From Streptomyces sp. Isolate_45 (GTDB lineage Bacteria; Actinomycetota; Actinomycetes; Streptomycetales; Streptomycetaceae), in the NCBI RefSeq assembly GCF_024721315.2, contig NZ_JANFAK020000018.1, forward strand, positions 1 through 64,000: a stretch of 64,000 nucleotides of DNA, written 5' to 3'. Position 1 is the first letter of the stretch, and each line of letters opens with the position of its first letter. Under the pieces are notes generated by a model, which saw only the letters and a list, made by a program, of their open reading frames with translations, searched no databases and was not told the DNA's origin. A program made the position numbers and the translations under genes. Of the stretch, positions 43,070 to 51,549 are shown one piece after another.

Positions 43070-44698
43070 ATGATCGTGAACAAGGATGTGCGCAGCATGA
43101 CGGCCCGGACAGCACGGGGAGCGGCCGCGGTGACCCTGGCCGCCGTACTCATCACGGGCGTGGCCGCCTGTGCGAACCCGGCGGGCGGTTCCGGGGCGTC
43201 CGCCACGGCGGCCGACTCCGCGGTGGTCGGCATCGCGACCGAGCCGGAGACCCTCAGCCCGCTGCTGGGCTACGGCAAGGACGGAAACTCCAAGGTCTTC
43301 GACGGGTTGCTCGCCCACGACGCCGACATGAGGCTCAAGCCCGCGCTGGCCGAGGCCCTGCCGGAGGTCTCCGCCGACGGCCGTACGTACACCTACAAGC
43401 TCCGCCAGGGCGTCAAGTTCAGCGACGGGGCGCCCTTCGGCGCCAAGGACGTCGTCTTCACCTACCGGACCATCCTCGACCCGGCGACGAACAACGCGTC
43501 GCGGACCGAGCTGGACGCCGTCGAGAACGTCACCGCCCAGGGCGACGACCGGGTCGTCTTCACCCTGAAGTACCCCTACGCGCCCTTCGCCGAGCGGACG
43601 GTCCTGCCCATCGCCCCCGAGCACATCGCGGGCAAGCAGGACGTCAACAGCGGCGACTTCACCACCAAGCCCGTCGGCACCGGACCGTACCTCCTCACCG
43701 GCTGGTCCCGCGGCGAGAAGATCACCTTCAAGGCCAACCCCTCCTACTGGGGCGGCGAGCCCGCGGTGAAGAAGTTCACCATGGCCGTCATCAAGGACGA
43801 CGACGTCCGCGCCACCCGACTGCGCTCCGGCGAACTGGACGCGGCCGTGCTGCCCCCGAACCTCGCCCGCGGCTTCGAGAAGGACCCGGCGCGCACCACC
43901 TACGCGGCCAAGTCCTTCGACTACCGCAACGTGACCCTCCCGACGCACCACAAGGTCACCGGTGACGTCGCTGTCCGGCAGGCGCTGGACATCGCCGTCG
44001 ATCGGAAGACCATGGTCGACAAGCTCCTGGAGGGCGCCGGCAAGGCCGCCTACGGCCCGGTCCCGGTCGGCAGCCCCTGGTTCACCGCCGGTACCGAGCG
44101 CCCGTACGACCTGGACGGGGCGAAGAAGATCCTCGACGACGCCGGCTGGAAGGCCGGCGAGGACGGCATCCGCGTCAAGGACGGGGTCCGCGCCGCCTTC
44201 CCGCTCTGGTACCCCTCCGGCGACAAGCTCCGCCAGGACCACGCCCTCACCTTCGCCTCCGACGCGAAGAAGGCCGGCATCGAGGTCAGGACCGAGGCCG
44301 GGACCTGGGAGGTCATCGAGCCCCGCATGAAGACCGACGCCGTCCTCGCCGGCGGCGGCTCCCCGGCCGACCCCGACTTCGACCAGTACCTCCTGCTGAC
44401 CTCCTCCCTCGGCGGCGACGGCTTCAACAACATGGCCCGGTACGACAACCCGACCGTCGACCGGGCGCTCGTCGAGGGCCGCAGGAGCGGCGACCCGGCC
44501 GTCCGCAAGAACGCGTACGACACCGTGCAGCGCGAACTCGTGAAGAACCCGGGCTACGTCTTCCTCACCCACATCGACCACCTCTACGTCGTGAACGACA
44601 AGTGGGACGGCCCCACCACCCAGGTCGAGCCGCACGACCACGGTCTCGGCTCCGGCCCCTGGTGGAACGTGGAGACCTGGAAGCCGAAGCAGAAGTGA
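43070..44698 (+). CDS. nikA: Nickel ABC transporter substrate-binding lipoprotein (NikA-like)
   Basis: A family-5 (peptide/nickel) extracellular binding protein. Features: lipoprotein signal with AVLITGVAAC, then VGIATEPETLSPLLGYGKDG, VKFSDGAPFGAKDVVFTYR and VGTGPYLLTGW, ending HDHGLGSGPWWNVETW. The Nur box immediately upstream is the main reason to call it nickel-specific rather than peptide-specific. The ATG at 43070 gives 542 residues; an internal ATG at 43097 with AAGGA upstream gives a more typical 25-residue signal and may be the true start. First gene of nikABCDE; nikB follows by 10 bp. Confidence 0.85.
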   Translation: MIVNKDVRSMTARTARGAAAVTLAAVLITGVAACANPAGGSGASATAADSAVVGIATEPETLSPLLGYGKDGNSKVFDGLLAHDADMRLKPALAEALPEVSADGRTYTYKLRQGVKFSDGAPFGAKDVVFTYRTILDPATNNASRTELDAVENVTAQGDDRVVFTLKYPYAPFAERTVLPIAPEHIAGKQDVNSGDFTTKPVGTGPYLLTGWSRGEKITFKANPSYWGGEPAVKKFTMAVIKDDDVRATRLRSGELDAAVLPPNLARGFEKDPARTTYAAKSFDYRNVTLPTHHKVTGDVAVRQALDIAVDRKTMVDKLLEGAGKAAYGPVPVGSPWFTAGTERPYDLDGAKKILDDAGWKAGEDGIRVKDGVRAAFPLWYPSGDKLRQDHALTFASDAKKAGIEVRTEAGTWEVIEPRMKTDAVLAGGGSPADPDFDQYLLLTSSLGGDGFNNMARYDNPTVDRALVEGRRSGDPAVRKNAYDTVQRELVKNPGYVFLTHIDHLYVVNDKWDGPTTQVEPHDHGLGSGPWWNVETWKPKQK

Positions 44699-44708
44699 GC
44701 CGACCCGC

Positions 44709-45710
44709 GTGACCAGCCGCTCCCGCCGCCTCCCCTGGGGGCCGATGGCGCGCATGACCGGGCGGCGGCTCCTGTTCGCCGCCCCGGTCCTGCTCGTCGT
44801 CACCTTCGGCGTCTTCGCCGTCGCCGCGATGTCCCCCTTCGACCCCGTGAAGGCGTACGCGGGCACCGCCGGCCTCACCGCCTCGCAGGCCGAACTCGAC
44901 CAACTGCGCGTCAACCTGGGTGTCGACCGGCCGATGCCGGCCCGCTGGTGGGAGTGGCTCACCTCGGCCCTCAGCGGCGACCTCGGCACCTCCTCCGTGA
45001 TGCGCCGGCCCGTCGTCGACGTGATCGTCGAGCGGGTGGGCTGGTCCGCCCTGCTCGCCTCCTGCGCCTTCGCCGTGGCCGTACTGCTGGGCACGGGACT
45101 CGGTGTGCTCGCCGCGCGCCGCCAGGGAGGCCTCCTCGACCGGGGCGTGTCCGCCCTGGCATACACCCTGGAGGCCGCGCCCGCGTTCTGGCTGGGGCTG
45201 CTGGCCATCTGGTTCTTCGCCGTGCGCCTGGGCGTCCTGCCCTCCGGAGGGCTCACGGACGCCGCCGACGACACGGTCACCTTCGGGCAGGTCGCCTCCC
45301 ACCTGGTGCTGCCCGCGCTGGTCCTCGGCATCTCGCAGCTGCCCTGGTTCTTCCTCTACGTACGTCAGGGCGTGGCCGACGTGCTGGAGGAGGACCCCGT
45401 CCGCGGAGCCCGGGCGCGGGGCGTCGCCGAACGGCGGATCCTGCTGGGCCACGGGCTCCGCTCCGGCATGCTCCCGATGCTCACCCTCATCGGCTCGCGC
45501 GTCCCGGAACTGATCACCGGAGCCCTCCTGGTGGAGACCGTGTTCAGCTGGCCCGGCATCGCCGCCGCCACCGTCGAGGCCGCCACTTCGGTCGACTTCC
45601 CGCTGTTGGCCGCGCTGACCGTGCTGGCCACGGCGGCCGTACTCGCCGGGAACCTGCTGTCCGACCTGCTCTACGGACTGGCCGACCCGAGAGTGGGCTT
45701 CGATGGCTGA
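44709..45710 (+). CDS. nikB: Nickel ABC transporter permease (NikB-like)
   Basis: A 333-residue OppB/NikB-type permease with about six helices (LLFAAPVLLVVTFGVFAVAA first) and a long first periplasmic loop (DPVKAYAGTAGLTASQAELD). The EAA-type ATPase-contact motif is near GARARGVAERRILLGHGLRS. The GTG start lies 10 bp after nikA. It pairs with the next permease, whose start overlaps its end by 8 bp. Specificity is inferred from the Nur box. Confidence 0.88.
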   Translation: MTSRSRRLPWGPMARMTGRRLLFAAPVLLVVTFGVFAVAAMSPFDPVKAYAGTAGLTASQAELDQLRVNLGVDRPMPARWWEWLTSALSGDLGTSSVMRRPVVDVIVERVGWSALLASCAFAVAVLLGTGLGVLAARRQGGLLDRGVSALAYTLEAAPAFWLGLLAIWFFAVRLGVLPSGGLTDAADDTVTFGQVASHLVLPALVLGISQLPWFFLYVRQGVADVLEEDPVRGARARGVAERRILLGHGLRSGMLPMLTLIGSRVPELITGALLVETVFSWPGIAAATVEAATSVDFPLLAALTVLATAAVLAGNLLSDLLYGLADPRVGFDG

Positions 45711-46575
45711 GCCGGCGATCGTCTGGAAGTCCCGCGGCGCGGCCCGCCGCTCCACCCGGACCCTGCGCGTGCGCGTCTGCGCCGCCGTCGTCGCCGTGAT
45801 CGTCCTCGCCGTCCTGCTGGTGCCCCCGCTGGCGCAGCTGGACCAGCAGGCCGTCGACCTCACGGCGAAGCTCCTGCCGCCGTCCTGGGAACACCCCTTC
45901 GGAACCGACGACGTCGGCCGGGACCTGCTCCTGCGCTGCGTCTACGGACTGCGGGTCTCCCTGCTCGTCGGCCTGGTGGCGGCCCTCGTCGCCACCGTCA
46001 TCGGCACCGCGGTCGGGGCCGCGGCCGGGGCCCTGGGGGGCTGGACCGACCGCCTCGTCATGCGGGCCGTCGACACCCTCTCCTCCATCCCGCACCTGCT
46101 GCTCGGCATCTTCATCGTGGCCATGTTCCGGCCCGGCGTGTGGCCCGTCATCGTCTCGGTGGCCCTGACCCACTGGCTGTCCACCGCCCGGATCGTGCGC
46201 GCCGAGGTCCTCTCGCTCCGGAGCCGGCCCTACGTGGACGCCGCCGTCTCCGGCGGCGCCTCGCGGTGGCGGGTCGCCGTACGGCACCTGGTGCCGGGCG
46301 TGCTCCCACAGGCGGGGCTCGCCGCGGTGCTCATGATCCCGCACGCCATGTGGCACGAGTCCGCCCTGTCCTTCCTCGGCCTCGGCCTGCCGTCCCACCA
46401 GGCCAGCCTCGGGAACCTGGTCCAGACGGCCCGGGGTTCGCTGCTCGCCGGTGACTGGTGGCCCACGCTCTTCCCCGGCCTGCTGCTGATCGTCCCGACG
46501 CTCGCCATCGCCGGCCTCGCCGGCGCCTGGCGCGACCGGCTGAACCCCCGACGCCGCTCGGAGCTGACCCTGTGA
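45703..46575 (+). CDS. nikC: Nickel ABC transporter permease (NikC-like)
   Basis: A 290-residue OppC/NikC-type permease. It shows the family sequence HPFGTDDVGRDLLLRCVYGL, helices VSLLVGLVAALVATVIGTAV and HLLLGIFIVAMFRPGVW, and the cytoplasmic contact loop SGGASRWRVAVRHLVPGV. The ATG overlaps nikB by 8 bp and its stop overlaps nikD as GTGA. It forms the membrane channel with NikB. Confidence 0.88.
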   Translation: MAEPAIVWKSRGAARRSTRTLRVRVCAAVVAVIVLAVLLVPPLAQLDQQAVDLTAKLLPPSWEHPFGTDDVGRDLLLRCVYGLRVSLLVGLVAALVATVIGTAVGAAAGALGGWTDRLVMRAVDTLSSIPHLLLGIFIVAMFRPGVWPVIVSVALTHWLSTARIVRAEVLSLRSRPYVDAAVSGGASRWRVAVRHLVPGVLPQAGLAAVLMIPHAMWHESALSFLGLGLPSHQASLGNLVQTARGSLLAGDWWPTLFPGLLLIVPTLAIAGLAGAWRDRLNPRRRSELTL

Positions 46576-47600
46576 CCACGCCCCCGCCCGCCGCGCCCCC
46601 GCCCGCCGCGACCGTGCCCGTCGAAGGACCCCCCGCCGGCGCCGTCCTCGACGTGGACCGGCTCTCGGTCCGCTTCCGCATGCGCGGCGGTCGTCACGTC
46701 GAGGCCGTCACCGGAGCCACCTTCCGCCTCGGCCCCGGCGAATGCCTCGCCCTCGTCGGCGAGAGCGGCTGCGGAAAGTCCGTCCTCGCCTCCGCCCTCC
46801 TCGGCCTGCTCCCCGGCAACGCCGAGACCGCCGGGTCCGCCCGGCTCGCCGACGGCCTCGACCTGCTCGCCGCCGACGAGACGACCCTCGCCCGCACCGT
46901 ACGGGGTCGCCGGATCGGGCTGGTCCCGCAGAGCCCGGCAGCCCACCTCACCCCCGTCCGCACCGTCCGGTCCCACCTGGAGGAGACCGTCCGGGAACTC
47001 ACCGGCAAGGCCCTGCGGGGCCGGCGCGGGGCCGGACCGCGCGGGGCGCGGCTGCGCGCCGCCGCAGAGGAGGCCGCCGCGCGCGCGGAATTCCCCGAGA
47101 GCCACCTCGACCGCTACCCGCACGAACTCTCCGGCGGCCTCGCCCAGCGCGCCGCCACCGCCCTCGCCCTCGTCGGCGACGCCCCGCTGCTCCTCGCCGA
47201 CGAGCCGACCACCGGCCTCGACCGGGACCTCGTCCACCGCACCGTCGACGAACTGCGGGCCCACACCAGGGACGCGGACCGGGCCCTGCTGATGATCACC
47301 CACGACCTCACGGCCGCCCAGCGGATAGCCGACACCGTCGCCGTCATGTACGCCGGCCGGATCGTGGAGATCGCCCCCGCCGAAGCCTTCTTCGGCGCAC
47401 CCGGACCCCGCCACCCCTACGCCCGCGGACTCCTCGACGCCCTGCCCGAGCGGGCCTTCACCCCCATCCCCGGCGCCCCGCCCGAACTCGGCGACCTCCC
47501 GGCCGGCTGCGCCTTCGCCGCCCGCTGCGCCCTGGCCGACGCCTCCTGCCGGGCCGACCGACCCCCGCTCACCGAAGGGTTGGCCTGCCACCATGCTTGA
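46572..47600 (+). CDS. nikD: Nickel ABC transporter ATP-binding protein (NikD-like)
   Basis: A 342-residue ATPase with Walker A GESGCGKSVLASALLG, signature YPHELSGGLAQRAATAL, Walker B LLLADEPTTGLD and H-loop MITHDL. The C-terminal oligopeptide/nickel extension holds a cysteine cluster (PAGCAFAARCALADASCRAD and LACHHA), which in related ATPases is thought to bind an iron-sulfur cluster. The N-terminus is proline/alanine-rich. The GTGA overlap with nikC sets the start. Confidence 0.9.
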   Translation: MTTPPPAAPPPAATVPVEGPPAGAVLDVDRLSVRFRMRGGRHVEAVTGATFRLGPGECLALVGESGCGKSVLASALLGLLPGNAETAGSARLADGLDLLAADETTLARTVRGRRIGLVPQSPAAHLTPVRTVRSHLEETVRELTGKALRGRRGAGPRGARLRAAAEEAAARAEFPESHLDRYPHELSGGLAQRAATALALVGDAPLLLADEPTTGLDRDLVHRTVDELRAHTRDADRALLMITHDLTAAQRIADTVAVMYAGRIVEIAPAEAFFGAPGPRHPYARGLLDALPERAFTPIPGAPPELGDLPAGCAFAARCALADASCRADRPPLTEGLACHHA

Positions 47601-48252
47601 GCTCGCCGGGATCACCGCCGGATACGACCGACGCGACCCCGTGGTGCGGGACGCGAACCTCACCCTGCGCCCCGGGGAGGCCCTCGGCCTGTTGGGGCCC
47701 AGCGGCTGCGGCAAGTCCACCCTCGCCCGGGTGGCCGCCCTGCTGCACCGGCCCGACCGCGGGACCGTGACCCTCGGCGGCCGCCCGGTGACGGGCTTTC
47801 GGCACCGGGCCCCGCGCTCCCTGCGCACCGAGGTCGGCGTCGTCTTCCAGCAGCCCCGCCTGTCGGCCGACCCCCGCCTACGGCTGCGCGACCTCGTCGC
47901 CGAACCGCTGCGCGCCACGGGCCGGCGCGAGGGCGCCGACGCGCGCGTCGCCGAGCTCGCCGACCGGGTCGGCCTGGGCGCCGACCTCCTCGTCCGACGC
48001 CCCCACGAGGTGAGCGACGGTCAACTACAACGCGCCTGCGTGGCAAGGGCATTGGTGCTGCGACCGCGCTGGCTGGTGTGCGACGAGATGACCGCGATGT
48101 TGGACGCCTCCACCACGGCCGCCTTGGTCGCGGTCGTCGACGAGTACCGCGCCGAAACGGGCGCCGGACTCCTCGCGGTGGGCCACGATCCGGTCCTCCT
48201 CGGCCGCTGGTGCGACCGTACGACGCACTGGAGCGACATCACGGCCCCTTGA
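47593..48252 (+). CDS. nikE: Nickel ABC transporter ATP-binding protein (NikE-like)
   Basis: A 219-residue ATPase, shorter than nikD because it lacks the C-terminal extension. It carries Walker A GPSGCGKSTLARV, a signature variant HEVSDGQLQRACVARAL (S-D-G-Q in place of S-G-G-Q), Walker B WLVCDEMTAMLD and H-loop GHDP. The Walker B catalytic glutamate is present. The ATG overlaps nikD by 8 bp. Last gene of the operon. Confidence 0.88.
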   Translation: MLELAGITAGYDRRDPVVRDANLTLRPGEALGLLGPSGCGKSTLARVAALLHRPDRGTVTLGGRPVTGFRHRAPRSLRTEVGVVFQQPRLSADPRLRLRDLVAEPLRATGRREGADARVAELADRVGLGADLLVRRPHEVSDGQLQRACVARALVLRPRWLVCDEMTAMLDASTTAALVAVVDEYRAETGAGLLAVGHDPVLLGRWCDRTTHWSDITAP

Positions 48253-48381
48253 TCGACTGTTGCGCCTTCATGAATCATCCGGCTCTTCCATGGACTCCTC
48301 GGGCAGTGCGATCTAGCGTCTGGCGGCGGCGCGATGTCAGACGCAATGTCAACAAAACTGAAGACGAAGGAGGATGCCCGG

Positions 48382-49959
48382 ATGTTCCGAAGAGCGCTGA
48401 ACTGCGCCGTGGTCCCCGCCCTCGCCGCCCTGACGGTGATGTACGGGGTGGCGCCTGCCCAGGCCGAGGAGATTCCCAAGGCGCCCGGCCACCGCCTGAT
48501 CAGCCAGTACGACGGCGGTCCCGCCACCGCCGCCCCACTGCCCGGCCAAGCACCGCCGCAGCACCCCCACCTCGCGCCCAACGGTCGCAGCGGCATGCAT
48601 TCCGACGCCGCCGGCAGCGCCACGTCCCCGTGGTCCGGCCCCCTCGGCCGAAACCCGCAGGTCACGAGTGAGAAGATCGCCGCCCTCGGCGGCGAGTGCG
48701 CCACCGCCACCTTCGACACGGGCGGCCGCCTGGTCACCGTGTGCGGCACCTTCTCCGGCTTCAAGGTCAAGCTCCTGGAGCCCCGCACGCTCGCCACGCT
48801 CGCGGAGTACCAGCTCCCGCAGCGTTCTTCGACGGTCGAGGCGATCACCTCGCTCGACTTCGCGAAGATCTTCAAGGACACCTCGGGCGGCGCCTACTTC
48901 TACCTGGACAACCAGGACCGGGCCGTGCTGGCCGACTCCCGCCAGCACGTCCTGCGCCTCTCCCACTCGCAGAACCCCGACGGGAGCTGGAAGTTCACCG
49001 TCGACAACGACTGGGACCTCACCGGCCACGTCCCGCACGACTGCGTCACCTGGACCAACCTGTGGCCCAGTGGCACCTGTGACCCCATCACCTCCGTGAT
49101 GCCCGACTGGAACGGCCGCATCTGGTGGGTCACCCGCCAGGGCCGCGTCGGCACCGTGGACCCGGCGACCTCGCAGATCCGCTCGCTCCGGCTGCCCGGC
49201 GAGGAGATCCAGAACTCCTTCTCGGTCGCCGAGGACGGGGTCTCCATCGTCACCGACCACGCCCTGTACAGCTTCCGCGCCACCGCCGACGGCACCCCCG
49301 AGGTGCAGTGGCGCCAGACGTACGACCGCGGCACCGGGACCAAGCCCGGTTCCGTGAACCAGGGTTCGGGCACCACCCCGGACCTGTTCGGTGAGAACGG
49401 CGAGGAATACGTCGCCATCACCGACAACGCAGACGACCGGATGAACGTCCTGGTCTACCGGCGCGGCGCCGACGTCCCCGCCGACCGGCGCCTCGTCTGC
49501 AAGGTGCCCGTCTTCGGCTCCGGCGCCTCGACCACCGACAACTCCCTCATCACCTGGGGCAACAGCATCGTCGTCGAGAACAACTACGGCTACGAGAACC
49601 CCACCTCGCTGCTCCTCGGCAAGTCCGTCGTCGGTGGCGTCAGCCGCATCGACGTCCGCACCGACGGCAGCGGTTGCGACACGGTCTGGGAGAGCGCGAT
49701 CCGCGCTCCCTCCGTGGTCCCCAAGCTCTCCACCGCCAACGGGCTGCTCTACTTCTACGAGAAGGAGCCCAACTTCTGGGGGATCGACGCCTGGTACCTC
49801 ACCGCGGTGGACTTCCGCACCGGTGAGCGCCGCTGGCGCCAACTGACCGGCACCGGCCCGCTGTACGACAACAACTGGGCGCCGATCACCCTCGGCCCCG
49901 ACGGCACCGCGTACGTCGGCGTGTTCAACGGCATCGTCGCCGTCCGCGACGGCGGCTGA
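48382..49959 (+). CDS. Secreted protein, probable beta-propeller
   Basis: A 525-residue exported protein of unknown function. The signal peptide (FRRALNCAVVPALAALTVMY) ends in APAQAEE. The mature part has repeated strand motifs resembling a WD/PQQ-type propeller: NGRIWWVTRQGRVGTVDP, HALYSFRATADGTPEVQW, NGLLYFYEKEPNFWGIDAW and DGTAYVGVFNGIVAVRDGG. No catalytic residues are recognised. AAGGAGG lies 8 bases before the ATG at 48382; an upstream in-frame ATG lacks a site. It starts 129 bp after nikE and is probably independent. Confidence 0.8.
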   Translation: MFRRALNCAVVPALAALTVMYGVAPAQAEEIPKAPGHRLISQYDGGPATAAPLPGQAPPQHPHLAPNGRSGMHSDAAGSATSPWSGPLGRNPQVTSEKIAALGGECATATFDTGGRLVTVCGTFSGFKVKLLEPRTLATLAEYQLPQRSSTVEAITSLDFAKIFKDTSGGAYFYLDNQDRAVLADSRQHVLRLSHSQNPDGSWKFTVDNDWDLTGHVPHDCVTWTNLWPSGTCDPITSVMPDWNGRIWWVTRQGRVGTVDPATSQIRSLRLPGEEIQNSFSVAEDGVSIVTDHALYSFRATADGTPEVQWRQTYDRGTGTKPGSVNQGSGTTPDLFGENGEEYVAITDNADDRMNVLVYRRGADVPADRRLVCKVPVFGSGASTTDNSLITWGNSIVVENNYGYENPTSLLLGKSVVGGVSRIDVRTDGSGCDTVWESAIRAPSVVPKLSTANGLLYFYEKEPNFWGIDAWYLTAVDFRTGERRWRQLTGTGPLYDNNWAPITLGPDGTAYVGVFNGIVAVRDGG

Positions 49960-49970
49960 CCCGCCGCCGG

Positions 49971-49993
49971 GCCCCCGTCCGACGGGCGGGGGC
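49971..49993. terminator. Hairpin between convergent genes
   Basis: GCCCCCG-TCCGACGGG-CGGGGGC fills the short gap between the rightward propeller gene and the leftward cytochrome gene and can terminate both. Confidence 0.55.
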
Positions 49994-50614
49994 TCAGCGG
50001 GGTCCGTCCCCGGGCCGCCACAACGGATGCTCGTGCTCGGCCCACCACCGGGCGACGGAACCGGTGCGCAGGCCGCGCCGGGCCTCCGGGTCGCCCAGCG
50101 CCTTGCCGATGTGCGCGGCGAGCACGACGCCCACGGCCAGTGCCAGCCAGTCGTGGACGAACGTGGCCCCGGTGCGGACGGCCAGCGGTGCGAGCCCCGT
50201 GAACCACATCAGCAGTCCGGTGCCCAGCATCACCAGGACCGCCCCGGCCAGCCAGGCCGCGTACAGCTTCTGCCCCGCGTTGAACTTGCCCGCCGGCCTA
50301 GGCCCGCGTCGGCGCAGCGCCGAGCGCAGCCAGACCCGGTCGTGCGGACCGAACCGGTTCAGGAAGCGCAGGTCGGTACGGAAGGCCCGGGAGGCCAGGC
50401 CCGCCAGGAGGGGCGCCGGCAGGAGCAACCCGGACCACTCGTGGACGGTGACGACCAGGTGCCGGCGCCCGACGAGCTCCGCGAGCGGCGGCAGGTACAG
50501 GCAGCCCGCGGAGGTCACGCACACGCCCATGAGGGCGGCCGTGATCCGGTGGATCCAGCGCTCGGCACGGCTGAACCGGCGCACGCGGGGCGGGAGGTCA
50601 GGCGGTGGGTGCAT
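49994..50614 (-). CDS. Cytochrome b/b6-domain membrane protein
   Basis: A 206-residue membrane protein with four helices and histidines placed for haem: RWIHRITAALMGVCVTSAG, VTVHEWSGLLLPAPLLAG, AWLAGAVLVMLGTGLLMWF and FVHDWLALAVGVVLAAHIGK. It matches the cytochrome b561/formate-dehydrogenase gamma type. Its start overlaps the end of the molybdenum oxidoreductase gene, so it is the likely membrane electron partner of that enzyme, as YedZ is for YedY. The ATG at 50614 excludes an unlikely N-terminal extension. Confidence 0.85.
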   Translation of the reverse strand: MHPPPDLPPRVRRFSRAERWIHRITAALMGVCVTSAGCLYLPPLAELVGRRHLVVTVHEWSGLLLPAPLLAGLASRAFRTDLRFLNRFGPHDRVWLRSALRRRGPRPAGKFNAGQKLYAAWLAGAVLVMLGTGLLMWFTGLAPLAVRTGATFVHDWLALAVGVVLAAHIGKALGDPEARRGLRTGSVARWWAEHEHPLWRPGDGPR

Positions 50615-51425
50615 CGTCGCGTCCGTTCGACTTGCCGACCCAGGCGTCGACGTCGTAGCCGAGTTCCTCCCAGTAGCCGGGTTCCACGTCACGGGTCACG
50701 GTGATTCCCGAGAGCCATTTCGCGGACTTGTAGAAGTACATCGGCGCCACGTACAGCCGGACCGGTCCGCCGTGGCGGTGGCTCAGTGGCCGGTCCTGCA
50801 TCCGCAGGGCCACCATCACGTCCTCGCGGCGGGCCTGCGGGAGGGTGAGGCTCTCGGTGTAGGTCCCGTCGAAGCAGTCGAAGCGGATGGCCCGTCCCCC
50901 GGGCAGCACCCCGGCGGCGTCGAGGAGCCGCCACACGGGCACGCCCTCGAAGGGCGTGGCGGGCACCCGCCAGCCGGTGACGCACTGGACGTCGCGCACC
51001 ACCCGGGTCTGCGGCATCCCGAGCAGCTCGTCGAGCCGGTACGAGACCGGCCGCTCGACCAGGCCGCCGATCGTGAGGCGGTAGTCCGCCGGGCCGCGTT
51101 CGGGTACGGAGGAGGCCACCGAGTAGTAGCGGAAGCCGCCTCCGTTGGGCAGCATCCCGGTCAGGCCCGTCGGATCCTTGCCCGCGACGGCGCCGAGACC
51201 GGCCTCGGCCGCCCGGCGCAGCCAGGGCGAGGCGGCCAGCCCCAGGGCGCCGAGGCCGGCCATCCCCAGGACCAGTCGGCGGCCGACCGGGCTGCCGTGG
51301 CCGTCGGGCCCCTCGGAGGGTGTTTCGGTGCCGGTGCCGGTGCCGGTGCCGGTGCCGGTGCCGGTGCCGGTGTCCGGGGCCTCCTGCGGTCCGGTGCCGG
51401 TTCCGGTGTCCTCGTGCGTGCTCAC
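50598..51425 (-). CDS. Molybdopterin-dependent oxidoreductase (YedY/sulfite-oxidase fold)
   Basis: A 275-residue exported molybdoenzyme. After a glycine/threonine repeat linker comes a Tat-like signal (VGRRLVLGMAGLGALGLAA) and an oxidoreductase molybdopterin domain (YRLTIGGLVERPVSYRLDEL) with the molybdenum-binding cysteine in RDVQCVTGWRVP, then LYVAPMYFYKSAKWLSGI. Family members reduce oxidised methionine or small S/N-oxides. The GTG at 51425 has no clear ribosome site. It is encoded just before its cytochrome b partner with overlap. Confidence 0.86.
   Translation of the reverse strand: MSTHEDTGTGTGPQEAPDTGTGTGTGTGTGTGTETPSEGPDGHGSPVGRRLVLGMAGLGALGLAASPWLRRAAEAGLGAVAGKDPTGLTGMLPNGGGFRYYSVASSVPERGPADYRLTIGGLVERPVSYRLDELLGMPQTRVVRDVQCVTGWRVPATPFEGVPVWRLLDAAGVLPGGRAIRFDCFDGTYTESLTLPQARREDVMVALRMQDRPLSHRHGGPVRLYVAPMYFYKSAKWLSGITVTRDVEPGYWEELGYDVDAWVGKSNGRDDAPTA
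51326..51372. repeat. GGTGCC hexamer array in the molybdoenzyme N-terminus
   Basis: Nearly eight perfect copies of a 6-bp unit encode a (Gly-Thr)n linker before the Tat-like signal. Length change by slippage would stay in frame. Confidence 0.85.
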
Positions 51426-51549
51426 CTGTCGATTCGACCACCGCGGCCGCCCCGGGCGCCAGGGCGACCGGCCGTACGTCAGACTTCCGTCACATCCCCC
51501 CGCGGGGCCCGTCCCGCTTCCGTCCCTGGTCACGGGCCCTTCATCCGCC

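Noticed and set aside
41894..45331. A 1145-codon open frame on the minus strand
   Set aside because: Only its last 321 codons (the Fn3 lipoprotein) look real. The rest is antisense to nikA and nikB, which have clear families.
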